A stretch of DNA of 64,000 nucleotides. Origin: Heligmosomoides polygyrus polygyrus. Taxonomy: Eukaryota > Nematoda > Chromadorea > Rhabditida > Heligmosomidae. Of this stretch, positions 1 to 11,099 are shown piece after piece. The DNA is taken from NCBI GenBank assembly GCA_947396885.1, contig OX377203.1, positions 23,811,253 to 23,875,252 of the forward strand. Reading direction: 5' to 3'. The notes under the pieces are model-generated. The model did not search any database and was not told the DNA's origin. It saw nothing but the letters and a program-made list of their open reading frames with translations. Position numbers and translations under genes: made by a program. Every line of letters starts with the position of its first letter. Position 1 is the stretch's first letter.

Positions 1-590
1 GTCGACGACCAGGATAGGGAAGGGACTCCAGGGTGTGTGCCACCAAAGCTCGTGTGGAAACTGCTTTCGTCTCCCAGTGGGAGTCGGCAGCTGGGTTCTG
101 CGCTCTTCGAGTGCAGAACAATTCTAGGGAAAGGACTCCATGGTGTGTGCGATCAAAGCTGCTCGTGCTAGAACTGCTCCCGTCGCTCAGGGGAAGTGCG
201 TAGCTGGGTTCTGCGCTCTTCGAGCGCAGAGACAGACTAGAGAAGGGACTCAGGGTGTGCGCCACCGAAGCTGCTCGTGTGGAAGCTCACGGGATGTCCG
301 CTGCTGAGTTCTGCCTCTTCGAGCGCAGAGACAGGCTAGGGAGGGACTCCAGGGTGTGTGCGATCAAAGCTGCTCATGCTAGAACTGCTCCCGTCGCTCA
401 GGGGAAGTGCGTAGCTGGGTTCTGTGCTCTTCGTGCGCAGGACAGGCTAGGGAGGGGACTCCAGGGTGTGTGCGATCAAAGCTGCTCGTGTGGAAACTGC
501 CTTCGTCGCTCACGGGGAGTCCGCAGCTGGGTTCTGCACTCTTCGAGCGCAGAGACAGGCTAGAGAAGGGACTCTAGGGTGCGATGCGTC
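1..590. repeat. tandem repeat, about 110-bp unit, about 5.5 copies
   Basis: A unit that starts near GGACTCCAGGGTGTGTGC and runs through GTTCTGCGCTCTTCGAG recurs at about 21, 131, 246, 341, 453 and 566, a spacing of 95-115 bp. Copies differ by substitutions and small indels. The array is cut by the window edge, so its full length is unknown. Open frames across it only reflect the repeat. A lone related unit lies near 36223. Confidence 0.85.
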
Positions 591-2425
591 CAAGTTGCTC
601 GTGCGAGAACTGTTCCCGTCTCCCAGAGCTCTCCTGTAGCGTCGGTGGAAGAGCCGCGATCCTCCACCGACCGCTCAACGACCCTCCTCCATATCGACTG
701 ACCGTAGTGTCGGTGGATATCGAAAATGGCCACGTCGATATGACGCGACCTCGCTCTCTCACCTGGTAGCTTCCCGTGGGAAGCCGCGAACGTTCCCGGG
801 AGCGTCATGAATCCGGCTACTGGAATCAGTCCAATGATAAGTGCTATTTTAGGACCTCTTGGCGCTACTATAGTTGAGGAGAATGTTAACACAGTGTTAT
901 TTTCTCTTTATCCCCTTTAGCTTCTACAATTCGATAAGGGAATGAAGTCCAGAATGTAAGAAATTTTACCGCTTGTGGGATAATCGAGCCATGTCGCGAC
1001 GCGCGACCTTCGCAGTCCCCTCAGTCCTCCTGCGGGCGTCCAGGCTCGCGGCGCTCCGACGGGGCTCCGACGGGGCACCCGTCGCGCGGCCTGCCTTCGC
1101 CTCTGCCGGCATCGATCCGCGGGCGGGGCGCGCGCACCGTAGCGGGCATAACCCGCTCCCTGCGCAAAGCCGGGTATTCATTCGACGCCTGCGCCGACCG
1201 TGAGCGGTCGCGCTCATCGGCAGCTTCTCGTCAGTTCAGCCGGAGCCGGCCGCGGGGCCTGGCCATCGTCGTCGTAGCTCAGCCTGGCATCGACTGCCGA
1301 TCGGATGGAGGGCGACCCTTCCAAGAAGGGTCGCCAGGGCTGAGGGCGGAGTGGTAGCCACTGTGAAGCGCCCAGCCCACTACATCTCTATCCACCCCCG
1401 CTGCACTCCACTCTGCCGGCTGTATTCTCCTTCTGTCACTGCGTCATCGTTCCTCACATGGTCTTATTACGTCGGCATGATGATGTGCAATAAATCAGTG
1501 CTAGCCCTTGGTGTGCTACAAGAAGGAGTGCGGTGAGTCTGTTCATACCTCGCAGTCGTTCCATGTGTCTGGTATTGCTGTGTGTTGCTATCGTCATTGG
1601 GTTGCCGTCAAAGCTTGTCAAGCCCCTCGCGGGGTCCGGGCGTGGACGCCGTGAGGGCAGTGTCATCGTAATACAGGCTGGCAATTCATGTACTAGGTTA
1701 GTGTCTCCCCACGGTAGTTTGTTGGCTGCAGCCCAGGGCTGAAGGGGCTCAATTCAATGGGGGTGAAGGGACGGAGCCGGGGAATCCTCACTTCGGATGT
1801 GGCACTTCAGGCATGGGACCCTTCACCGCCCCGGGGTACTGGGCCTTGGCAGCTTCGGGTGCCCCATGGGGCAGGTTGGTGTCCCACGTGTATACGGCAC
1901 AGCCGCTGCACTGGGGCCGCCGACTTGCGACAAGCCACATCCCGGAATCCCTTCCCCTGCCCAAATATCTGTGCACTCTTCCGTGTCAGCGGAGGAGAGC
2001 TCAGAGCAAAATCATTACCATATCATTACCTATCTCCTTCACAAACATTTCGTTCACAACCTTCTTTCTCTTCTCTGGAACTCCACCCTCAACCCCAGAA
2101 TAGAGCAGTATCGTCATTCATTTTCTCATAAATAGTATGTCTTCTCTTGCCTTGAAGTCTCCCAAGTTTTCCAGAGTTCATTCTATTAACGCACATTCTA
2201 CACGGTTTATTCTAAAACAAAACTCAATTTTTAGACGTGTGTATACCTTTGATAAGCAACGAATTGCTTTAACAGAATGATAATCGCCATCGTTTGTAGT
2301 GTAGTCGATCATTTAATGTAGACTGCCTGCCACCACCGGATATGTTGGTGAGTGTGCTAGACTCCTTTCACATAAAAATACCGACCCCGTGCAATTAATA
2401 AAAAACCTTCCGGTACAATAGACGA
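591..2425. other. no recognisable gene; GC-rich stretch
   Basis: No gene is evident. About 970-1340 is clearly more GC- and CpG-rich than its surroundings, and both strands are open over 250 bp there, which is expected from composition alone. A perfect 10-bp-arm hairpin lies at 1311-1335 (GGCGACCCTT). About 1750-2000 is also GC-rich and may be part of an older repeat, but I cannot name it. Confidence 0.5.
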
Positions 2426-2536
2426 ATAGTTTGTTCAGTGTAGCCAAGATTGGTACAACACTTTATTGCGGCTTACGTTTCGGCGTTGTCGCCTTCCTCA
2501 GAGCTTGGAAAAGTCGAAGTCATTTGAGAAACTACC
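2426..2536 (-). mobile_element. Penelope-like element 3' tail (first piece)
   Basis: This stretch matches, with scattered differences, the outer ends of the head-to-head pair at 32511-33058. It includes the AATAAAG-type segment and, on the minus strand, the run from CTGAGGAAGG to GCCGAAACG (2474-2501). It belongs with the GIY-YIG remnant at 3709-4200: further tail pieces at 3155-3207 and 3554-3708 follow the same order as in the pair. Two inverted-repeat elements now separate the pieces. Confidence 0.75.
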
Positions 2537-3154
2537 GGTTCAATCCCATGGCGGGGGGCCGCTCCATACTCACGTACAAACACTAAACGGAGTTGAACAC
2601 TTAACATGCTTACCTGACCTCCTCCTGTGGCTATTGCCGTCTACTTCCTGAAATAAAGAGGAAATTTAAATGTAAAAACACCCAAAGCCTCCAACCACCT
2701 CCCGCTGCCTCCGGCCGCAACGCATATGTACGTGCGCGTCGACAGGTTCACCGTGGCGATAGGTACAGGTATGCGTGTGGGCTCCACGTATCGACCCACG
2801 GCCACTGTACGGGGGGGACGGTTAGGAGGTACAGCCGCCCCTGTCGGCGTGCAATCTTTCTCTCATATCCCTTGCTCACCCACCCCAAACTCCCTAGACT
2901 TCACCGAGAGCCTAACGGCTGCCCTACGAAACCTTTCACACGCAAAACAAAAGTTTGCGGTTCTCAGAACAGCGAATGTACCCTCTGACGCCACGGCCAC
3001 CCCCCCCCCCAGCAAGGGGCGGGTGTACCTCCTGTCGCGCTGCCACTGTACGGCTATCCCTGTACGTATCCCCACGGTGAACCTGTCGACGTGCACGCAT
3101 GCGTTGCGGCCAATGGCGCCGTGCCCCCCCCCCTTCCCGCCTTGGGATTGAACC
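2537..3154. mobile_element. terminal-inverted-repeat element inserted in the PLE tail
   Basis: The ends are inverted copies of GGTTCAATCCCATGGCGGG (18 of 19 match). The uninterrupted PLE tail at 32.6 and 32.9 kb reads straight from the left flank into the right flank, so this block is an insertion. It contains a second inverted repeat, 2713-3111, which may be a further nested element or part of the same one. No transposase is present, so it is non-autonomous. Superfamily unknown. Confidence 0.65.
2713..3111. repeat. inverted repeat, arms about 45-60 bp
   Basis: The left arm begins GGCCGCAACGCATATGTACG and the right arm ends as its imperfect complement, closing with GCGTTGCGGCC. The shared core GTCGACAGGTTCACCGTGG is exact. 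Inner segments around 2815-2860 and 3010-3050 also pair, so the whole block can fold back. It contains long C runs. No coding potential is recognised. Confidence 0.6.
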
Positions 3155-3207
3155 AAAATACCCTCTCATTCTTCTGCAGGAACCCCCCCCAAAAAAAAAA
3201 AGGCTAA
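3155..3207 (-). mobile_element. PLE tail, second piece
   Basis: A short segment around the CTGCAGGA motif that ends AAAAGGCTAA corresponds to the PLE tail at 32645-32675 (TTCTGCAGGAGCCCATCC then AAAAGGCTAAGAG). A poly-C/poly-A run has expanded in this copy. It lies between the two inserted elements, which confirms that they interrupted one PLE. Confidence 0.6.
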
Positions 3208-3553
3208 AGCGGCTTTCACACTGCCGTTGCTGCTGTTGCAGCAACGAGCAACGAAAAAGGGGTGGAATTCGATGCTTGCTGCAGCCGCAACGCGTGAGAT
3301 AAGATAATGAGATAAGACCTGTGATATACCTACGTTGACGAGCATCAGCAACAAGAAATGAAGTCGATATTCCTTGTTGCTGAGCCCGCGCAACCGTTGC
3401 GCAACCGATGCCGGTGTTGCTGATGCGGGGTTGCGACAACACCAGTGTGAAAGCCTCCCTCGTTGCTGTTGTTGCTCCTCTGCGCCTCTGCGGTAGGCTT
3501 CATCATTACGGCATCGATTGCACAACAGCAGCAACGGCAGTGTGAAAGCCGCT
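3208..3553. mobile_element. MITE with perfect 31-bp terminal inverted repeats
   Basis: Bases 3208-3238 are the exact reverse complement of 3523-3553; the repeat starts AGCGGCTTTCACACTGCCGT. The 346-bp element has no coding capacity. It sits inside the PLE tail exactly where the intact tails near 32671 and 32890 read AAAAGGCTAAGAGACC without interruption. A 3-4 bp target duplication (CTAA/CAA) is possible. Internal GCAACG and GTTGC repeats give extra secondary structure. Confidence 0.8.
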
Positions 3554-3708
3554 CAAGAGACTACGAAAACGACGCCGTAAGAAGTTGAAAACGTGGCTAA
3601 CCTTAGATGCGGACAGAAGAGCCCACCGTCACCCTAGCTGGATGAAAGATAGGTGAAGAGCACTTGGGACCACCCGCCTTAGGGACCTAGCGGGTCGTGA
3701 CCCAGAGG
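3554..3708 (-). mobile_element. PLE tail, third piece
   Basis: Aligns by eye with 32672-32818, including CACCCTAGCTG and CTTAGGGACCTA. It follows directly on the stop of the GIY-YIG reading frame and so represents PLE sequence downstream of the endonuclease. It is diverged from the 32-kb copies by about one base in six, meaning a different subfamily or older age. Confidence 0.7.
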
Positions 3709-4200
3709 TCAAAACCCGCAGAGGGCGACGTACGGCGCAAGCTCTTGGGTCACATCCAAGCACTCGTCCTTCCTATTGATCTGTGGGGTCTTCGCCGCAA
3801 TGTACAGAACCTCGAGGGCTCGGCGCGCCGAAATCTCATCTTCACGCGCAAACATCTTGACCTCCACCCCAAAGCAGCTGTTTGCCTGCAGTCGCACCCT
3901 GTGCTCGCCCATGGGAGTGGAGTCTTAGGACCTGCGCAACCCGTCCAAATGCTCTTTCATCCTTACTCACAAGGGCCTATCTGTTTCCCCACATACTCCT
4001 CACCACACTCCGTACATCTGATCAGGCACACCTCACCAGACGCTAGATAGTCGCGAGCCTTCCCAAAAGGACAAACAACACATGATGGTGTTGTGCATAG
4101 GCGGTCATAGAGATGGTTCCGGACCTCCCTTCTAAAACGCAAACGTCGTTTAACGGTAACGCCCTCCATCCTAAACCCAACGCGGTCATATAGTAGAGCA
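3709..4200 (-). pseudogene. Penelope-like GIY-YIG endonuclease, frameshifted remnant
   Basis: On the minus strand the region encodes the C-terminal end of a PLE polyprotein. A cysteine-rich linker (CTTPSCVVCPFG) is followed by the GIY-YIG core (CLIRCTECGEEYVG), then after a frameshift near 3963 RMKEHLDGLRRS, and finally a helix-rich tail ending in ELAPYVALCGF. PLEs fuse a reverse transcriptase to this nuclease, which nicks target DNA for insertion. The upstream reverse transcriptase is absent here, as in 5'-truncated copies. At least one frameshift and one internal stop make it inactive. The order Cys linker, GIY-YIG, conserved C-terminal block supports the assignment well. Confidence 0.85.
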
Positions 4201-4499
4201 GTCTACAAACACACTGTCTGTTGCTCCTGTTATTTTCGCCGTTATTAGACTTGTCACACAGGTCCGCATACCAGATGACGTCGTGTTCCCCAATTTCGCT
4301 CAGGGAGAAGAGGAGGACCAACCATCCGACCTGGTTTGCCAAACAATATGGTAAGATATCTGCGAGGTATCACTGTAAATCTTTTACAGGATGAGCCTCA
4401 CCATCGCAGATTTGTAGGATATGGAAGAAAGATTGCTACAGTTTTGTTCTCAGAGGTAGGATAACAGCGTTTCACTTCAACTCAATAGGTAGCAATAGT

Positions 4500-5357
4500 A
4501 AGGCCTATGGTATACTCCCGCGGAAGTATCCGCGGAACGGGAATAATCTAGCCGGGACCCAACGCGCGCCCAATAGCCGCAGTTCGCAACGCCCATTTTC
4601 CGCGGACCGTCGGTGGCGGTCTGTGGACGGGCTGGTATACTTCCCGTCCGCGGGACGACCCCACCGACCGACAACCTCCCGCAGTGCAGTGCACCGCGGG
4701 AGGCTGTCGGTCAGTGTTATCAAGAATGTTATCAAAAAATAAACGTGGACCAATTCGAAAGCGACCGATTCCGTGAACTTGGAACGTTCCTAGTTCACGT
4801 AAGGCCTATGATATAGTCCCGCGGAAGTATCAGCGGAACGGGAATAATATAGCCAGGACCCAACGCGCCCCCAATAGCCGCAGTCCGCAACGCCCATTTT
4901 CCGCGGATCGTCGGCGGCGGTCGGTGGACGGGCTGGTATACTTCCCGTCCGCCGACCGACAACCTCCCGCAGTGCAATGCACCGCGGGAGGCGGTCGGTC
5001 GGCTTTATCAAACACTTTATCAAAAATAAACGTGCTCCTATTCGAAAGCGACCGATTTCGTGAACTTGGAACGTTTCTAGTTCACGCAGTGATAAAACGC
5101 TCCAACGCGATTATCATTCAGTGTCGGCCGTTGACCGCGCTGGGTCGGCGACTATCTTCCGCGGTGCATTCCTCTTCCGCGGACGTCCCGCGGGCACTCC
5201 CGCGGGACTATACCATGGGCCTAATGATAAGCGCGCTCCAATGCGATTATCATTCAGTGCTGGCCGCCGACCGTACTGGTCGGCGACCGCCTTCCGCGGT
5301 GCACCTTTCGTCCGCGGACGTCCCGCGGGTACTCCCGCGGGGCTATACCGTAGGCCT
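4500..5357. mobile_element. compound inverted-repeat element made of two tandem pairs
   Basis: Two direct copies of an about 300-bp unit (4500-4800, 4801-5090) each begin AGGCCTATGGTATACTCCCG or a close variant. Two direct copies of an about 130-bp unit (about 5097-5222 and 5223-5357) each end with the inverted form of the same motif. The element therefore has AGGCCT...CCGCGG ends pointing inward from both sides plus internal duplicates. Each long unit holds GC-rich hairpins, including CGACCGACAACCTCCCGC with its complement, and a copy of GTGAACTTGGAACGTT. No transposase is present; superfamily unknown. Confidence 0.75.
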
Positions 5358-6072
5358 AAGATGGAGAAGTCGGGTGCAGTCCTCGGGAGCGAGCGGGCTG
5401 GTGCTTTGCGTCTACATAAAGCTACCTTGAGTTTCCTCAAGAGCCAAGCGGCCGTCTCATGATATCAGGACGCAATTTCAAAGGAAAGCGTAGTGATGAG
5501 AGCCAAGCGAATGCCCCCCCCCCCTTTTGAGAGTGGCCAACACAGAAACATCCATAGTCCATCTCGGGCCAGATTCATTAATCGCTTACCGCCCTCTGAC
5601 GGGGAAAGTACTGCCAAACTCGCTGATGTGACATTCATCAGTATAAGGTTTGGTGGTATTTTCATCGTTAGAGGGTGGTAAGTGATTGATGGATCTGGCC
5701 CCTGGAGTCCAAAAATAAATACCATCATTCTAATCTGTTCCCGATGTTCTTTCGACGATGTGTATAAGAATGCACGACAAAAAGAACTGCTTGAAGTGTT
5801 CCAGTAGTTTATCTCTTCTATCCAAGTATAATACAATACAAAGGTTTTCAATTGTTTTGGCTTTTGCCTAGAGTTTCTCTCTGAAAACGTCTGCGCAAAT
5901 TAGTGCTTCATATTGTTTCGTTCTGTCGCAACCTACAATCAAAATAAGATGAACATGTCCACGTAGCGTTGAGCGTACAGCTTGGTAGAGGAATTCATCA
6001 GCTAGACGACATAGTGAACGACCGACAATAGTTGACTCATGGGTAGGAAATCGCACGAACTTATTTATCGTA
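5358..6072. other. no recognisable feature
   Basis: Short open frames only. A minus-strand frame at 5465-5851 is open for 128 codons but crosses a C run and resembles nothing I know. No splice-consistent chain was found. Confidence 0.4.
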
Positions 6073-6078
6073 TCCTGC

Positions 6079-6082
<4 letters not shown>

Positions 6083-6117
<35 letters not shown>
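6083..6117. repeat. (TA)n microsatellite
   Basis: An uninterrupted TA run at the 5' end of Helitron-like copy A. Confidence 0.95.
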
Positions 6118-6123
<6 letters not shown>

Positions 6124-7311
6124 GAGTTAACGGTCGATGACCTTTGAGCGATCTAACCTAAGTGAGATATGCCGCACCATCCACAAGGGGGCGGTCGAGT
6201 GATCTAACCTGACGATGAGTGAGATACGCCTCATCATCTACAGCGCGGGCAAAGTTTGCTATTGAATGTATGATGTTGTGCAGCAGTTGAAGCGCAGCCC
6301 TTCACTGCCTAATACAACAGCACCTACGCGCGTTTCTGAGCGTCCAGATTCATAAGCCATGCAGCCGACTTCGTGGCATTACCATGAGAAGAGCACTAAA
6401 GGGGTAAGAGTAGAAGGGGAACTTCGAGGGTGGAGAACCGACCGCGACCAGGAGGGAGCACCTGGAAGAGGCGTCGGAATGGGAGAGGGAGGGGTCGAAT
6501 AATGAAGCAGGCCGGGAGGTGGCGCCAAGAAGGGCTTGGGCAATAAGGAGGGATCAGTAGGGAGTTACCGATCAGGGGGGGGGGTCAGTAAGGAGGATCA
6601 GCAAGGGGATCCATTACCATTAAGAGAGACTGGATTTAGAAGATGTGACACCGATGTCGCGCAATGGGTGTTCGCTCGCCGTTGTCGTGAGAGTGGGTGG
6701 GCTACTTAAATGAGGTAGAGTAGTAAGGAGGATCCCGATGGGGGAAGAAACTACCTGGAAGAAGGGACCTGGAGACGGGACCTGGACGGGAACCAGCAAG
6801 AAGGGCAGCCGTAAGGGAATTCATACGGGGAACAAAGAATCTGCCATATGCATAGCCTCTTCATGCTCGACACAGCGGCGACTATGCGAGCTCTTGATGG
6901 TGAGCTTCTGAATCTAAAAGGCGGTCGCGCAAAAAGCATCCTGATTCTGAATGCGTGTCACCGACGTCTGCCGAGGCCCACTAAAGGGGTGGCGGAGAAG
7001 GGCGGTGAGGGGACCTCTAAGGTGGACCAGGAGAGCGACCAGGAAGGAAAGGGACGACCTGGAGGAGGGGCCAGGACGGAGAGACAGGCAAGAAGAGACG
7101 AGTACAATAATGGAAACAAAGAAGTGGGCCAGGAGTTGGGACCAGGAAGGTGGGAACTAAAGAGGGGAGGTAAGACCAGTAAAGGAGGGCCAGCTATCAG
7201 ATCCAGTAAGAAGAAACGAGTGTGGGAACTTGGATTCGGAAGAAATGTCAACGATATCCGGAAACGCTAGCTGTTGAGCAAGAGAACGGTTGCGGAAAAG
7301 CAACCTGAGGA

Positions 7312-7314
<3 letters not shown>

Positions 7315-7352
<38 letters not shown>
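7315..7352. repeat. (TA)n microsatellite
   Basis: A second uninterrupted TA run within Helitron-like copy A, followed by GACTGTCCGTCTGTGCGAGG, which resembles sequence just inside the 5' end of the 54.6-kb copy. This suggests two nested or duplicated 5' ends. Confidence 0.95.
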
Positions 7353-7356
<4 letters not shown>

Positions 7357-7754
7357 GCCGACTGTCCGTCTGTGCGAGGCCTTTCAAATACGTCGCGCAA
7401 CAGACGTCTAAGTTCAGAAGACACCTCTCCGACAACGACGTACAACAGGCATTCGTATTGAGGACGTGTCGTCGATCGCGCCACGATTGTTCGTTGCAAA
7501 CGATGTCTCATGTTAGCTGGCGGAGCCCCTCCTCAACCAGACATTTGGTGGCCACTAGGCCACTGAACGTCTGGTTCTTAATAGAAGGTGGATGCTGAGA
7601 ACAGAAACAACGCGGTTGGCATGTGCAAATTCCGCACGTCTTTGCAGGCTGCGAAGCGTTGAAAATTGAGGTATAAATGAAATGAATTAGTAATTTTTTA
7701 GACCGCTTTGAAGTTTCACCTTTTTGCATATTGGTTATATTGCTTATTCGGAAT

Positions 7755-7905
7755 GATAGAGGAACAACCCCACAGTAAGTTTTTTCAACAATTCTTGCTG
7801 AAAAAAGCAGTGGTATCATACCATACGACATTGCGATTGCACCTGCTGAGACCTAATGCGATAGAAGAACAACCTCACAGTAAGTTTTTCCTACAATTTT
7901 TGGGG
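7755..7905. repeat. local direct duplication, period about 104 bp
   Basis: GAACAACCCCACAGTAAGTT near 7762 recurs as GAACAACCTCACAGTAAGTT near 7866, with similarity continuing about 20 bp. In frame this gives a repeated IEEQPHSKFF peptide, but no longer gene model surrounds it, so I treat it as a noncoding duplication. Confidence 0.6.
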
Positions 7906-8636
7906 GTCACCACCACAAAGTCAACCCGAGAATGTAAAAGTTGGTTGCCCTGAGTAGGTAATAGCAGCACTTTGCGCTCTCACAGATTTCACTGCTGTTC
8001 TTTTAGTGAAGTTCTTTTTCAAGGTTGTGTCATCGTTGCCAACAGATAGAGACGTTGTCGGAGCACATTGTCACGGCTAAACTAACGTGGATATCCAGGT
8101 CTTTAAATAGAACTTCACTAAGGAACCCTTTGTGGAAATGCAATGTAGAACTGCTGTACTGGACCACATCAAGGCTTAATTTTTTTCTGTGTTTTTTTTT
8201 TCAAAAAGGCGAATGATAGGCAGGTAGCGACATGAAGCTGTTCACATGTTGATTTTATGCCGATCCCGGCCCTTTCGTGCATGATTTTCAGGCCCTAAGA
8301 ACAAATGGATAATCAGTAGCCCTTCTTAGGAATGGTAAAACGCTGACTTTACACATTCACCTTTCACAACGTTACGTAGTTTGTCAGTATGTTGGGTCAC
8401 TCGAGGTTTAGTCTTTATTGTTGGGTCACTCGAGGTTTGAATCTTTATTTAGCGGCCTGACCTGTCGACCTCCCGTCGTCTTCAAAGGCATAAAAGTGGA
8501 GCAGAGGTTCACGTTTACTCTCTACACCACCAAGCTCCTCAGCCACCCAAGCATTTTCGACCTTCTCTAGAGAGAGCCCCAAATAAAGGAGACGAACTCT
8601 CGCATGGGTTCCACCCTAGGACAGATGTTTGCTCAC

Positions 8637-11078
8637 CAGGCATGTGCGTAAATGAAATCCGAAATTTCGTAAATCGTAACTACGAAAAAACCGTGGTAAA
8701 TCGTAAATCGTAAACCGTAAATCGTAAGAGTTACCTGGCTTTAATGCAATACAGTTAATAGGGTTTTATTCTGCTAATCTAATGTGATTCAATATTTATT
8801 TATTTGTCGTGTTATTTTCAGGTCAATTTGAACAATTTTCCTACTAATCTATTTGCCGTTTTCATCTCTAGCTAGTAAGACGTCCTCCAATAATTAAACC
8901 AAAGAAAGTCGAAAAATTGTAGAATCAAAAACTTTACTTTACCCTATTCATGATATTCCAACAAAAAGCCTGCATCGTTTGAATATTCGTTAAATTCCTT
9001 ACTTACTACTATTACTAAACAATTTTTAGCTTGCGTATAAATCTAGTATTTAGCAGGAAAAACAGCGAAAAAGTCGCAGTCGAAACTAAGGATTAAAAAT
9101 CATTTCACAACTGACCAGTGCGGCTAAAACAGCAACTGCGCATTTAGTAATCCAACAAACACGCTGAGTCATACGACAGGACTGCGCCGTGCGTAGCTAT
9201 TGAACGCATGGCGCAACCCTCTCGCGTGGTGCACCGAAAGACCTTCATTTTTCTACATTTTGAAAATAGTGCAGGAATATTCCCAGGAGAGAGTTTTGGC
9301 CGCCGAAGCAGTATGATCGTATCTCTTGAACATGTTTTATAGTCGCTTTAGCATCGGAATGTTAACGTTTTCGTTGAGGGCATCTCCAGTTTGATTCTAT
9401 ACACGCGACAACTTTGATTTGGAAGGTTCCTAGTTTGATTTAAAAGTATAATAGTTTCATTTGAGTTTGGAGTTGAGAAGAACGCAGCTCCAGTTAAAAC
9501 AAGTCATTTTTAATTGCAACAAGTGAAAACGGTAAATAGAGCGCTGCAAGAAGGTAGTTACACATCCATTGGTTAATAAGAGGGTACCAAGTGTTAACCA
9601 CAGAGCGATATTCGATTTCAAAAGCTTTATAGGGAGATTGCTGCGAAGACGTTTCGTAGCTTTAAAACTGCTTTCAAGTTCTGAGCCATCGATGTACAAC
9701 ATCAGCCATAGCGGTAACTCAAACCTACCTAAAGTGCCGGGTTCCTACGCAAGTTTGCCCCATACTTGTCCGATTTCGTAAGCCAAAATATTGCACTACT
9801 GTTTAATAATCCTCTGAACTCGCTCGCGCCACCCTTCGCCAGTTCTGTAACGAGCGCTTGCTCTCTGAGAGTCTCCAGAATCCTAAACGGATCAGATACG
9901 GTGCATGCGATAAACTTAATCACACTACCGAAAATAAAGAACAAAACTGGCAAAACTTGTTCGACCTTTTCTTCATATGCTACGCGCTCGGTTTTACCGC
10001 TTTTCGTATATCAGATTGCCCCACCTTACGAAGCAATGTGAACCGATAGGCCTTTGTTATACCACCGCTCACCCCAAGCGACGCCTAATGATATGCTTCC
10101 ATATCGCTCCGCCCGATCGACATGGAAGCATATCATTAGGCGTCGCTCGGGATGAGCAATGGTATAACAAAGGCCATAGGAAAATCAGCGGTTTATCCTT
10201 TCCACATGGAAGCAGTAACTTTCTAGACGGTAACTCTGTAGGGTAGTGATTGACGACTTTTTTTCGTTTTCTGCTATTTTTCTCTTTGCCCTCCTAGTTT
10301 TCATATGCTTTGGGCTCTGAGTGACTCCTGTTAGGGGGGGGGGTGGGTTCGCCCTATAATACATTTTAACAAGTCAATAAAGATTAAATTAGCCACGTGA
10401 TAGTAATACTCAACTAACGAAGTATAAAAGAGGTGAAAGAAAACACATAGAAAAGCTGAAAAGAGAACATGGCTTGAGCGAAAGCTACAAAGCGTCGTGC
10501 ACTAAAGAAGTGTAAAAAAGGAAGAGACTTGATGTGGTGCTCCTTTTTCTATTTCGTCTTTGGAATCTCAGAGGTGGCATGTGGTCGGACCCAAAACTTG
10601 TAGAAAAGAAGAACACGGAGCCAAAAATGGTGAAGAATCAGGTCCGGCCTGCTTCATTATGGAATCTGCTCCACGGCAGCAATGCACGCTCTGCTCGACT
10701 CACCTATTCTCGTACTGAAAGCCCGTCCGTGGCGGGCGCGGCACCAGGTCTGCCTACGGTAATCGAGCGCTGCGCTTCGCCCTCTACAGTAATGGGAGAC
10801 ACCTAACGTAACGCACCCGGTGTATTCTGTCTCAGTGACACATTAGAGCATCAAAAAATAACTCTAAAGGGAAGTGGAAATTATCGATAAGAGGAGACCA
10901 TTAGAGTGGGCACAACGTAATAGCCCGGTCCACCTAATTTGGACGCCAGCTGGTTGTTGATCAAATATCACATTAACGAAAATTTACGATTTACGGCCCA
11001 AAATGTCGTAAATCGTAAATCGTAAAAATTCCGCAAAAATAGTCGTCAAATCGTAAATCGTGATTACGAACACACCCG
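8637..11078. mobile_element. hAT-like non-autonomous element with CGTAAAT-repeat ends, copy 1
   Basis: The left end CAGGCATGTGCGTAA and right end TTACGAACACACCCG are degenerate inverted repeats. Both are followed inward by clusters of CGTAAAT/ATTTACG (8655-8735 and 10978-11065). Flanking 8-mers TTGCTCAC (8629-8636) and TCGCCCAC (11079-11086) agree at 6 of 8 positions, as expected for an aged hAT target duplication. The 2.4-kb interior holds no transposase that I can recognise but contains the palindrome 10049-10175. Copy 2 at 24649-26293 confirms the ends. Confidence 0.7.
10049..10175. repeat. palindrome, 54-bp arms
   Basis: The left arm starts GGCCTTTGTTATACCACCGC; the right arm is its reverse complement at 50 of 54 positions, with an about 19-bp loop. 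All four mismatches are of the C/T or A/G kind. It lies inside hAT-like copy 1 and is probably a small foldback element. Confidence 0.8.
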
Positions 11079-11099
11079 TCGCCCACGTAAAGCTTTGAG

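Larger units (their letters stand above)
6073..7582. mobile_element. Helitron-like non-autonomous element, copy A
   Basis: It starts TCCTGCTATGTATATATA after an A, parallel to TCCTACTATATATAAGCG at 54574. It ends with the hairpin-forming CCAGACATTTGGTGGCC ... CTGAACGTCTGG, parallel to the hairpin at 56133-56175. The interior is G-rich (CCAGGAAGG, GGACC) with scattered GTGTCACCGACGTC units, again as in the 54.6-56.2 kb copy. A 5' TC after A and a 3' hairpin are Helitron hallmarks; the final CTRR is degenerate. No Rep/helicase is present. Confidence 0.55.

Noticed and set aside
966..1217. Arg/Ala-rich frames open on both strands in the GC-rich block
   Set aside because: High GC removes stop codons on both strands; composition is not protein-like and no splice signals or family resemblance were found.
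6083..7352. Telomere-like or centromeric repeat
   Set aside because: The TA runs are microsatellites inside a Helitron-like element; no TTAGGC arrays occur anywhere in the window.
7157..7598. Frames containing an (Ile-Tyr)n stretch
   Set aside because: Translation of the (TA)n tract; flanks are Helitron-like repeat.
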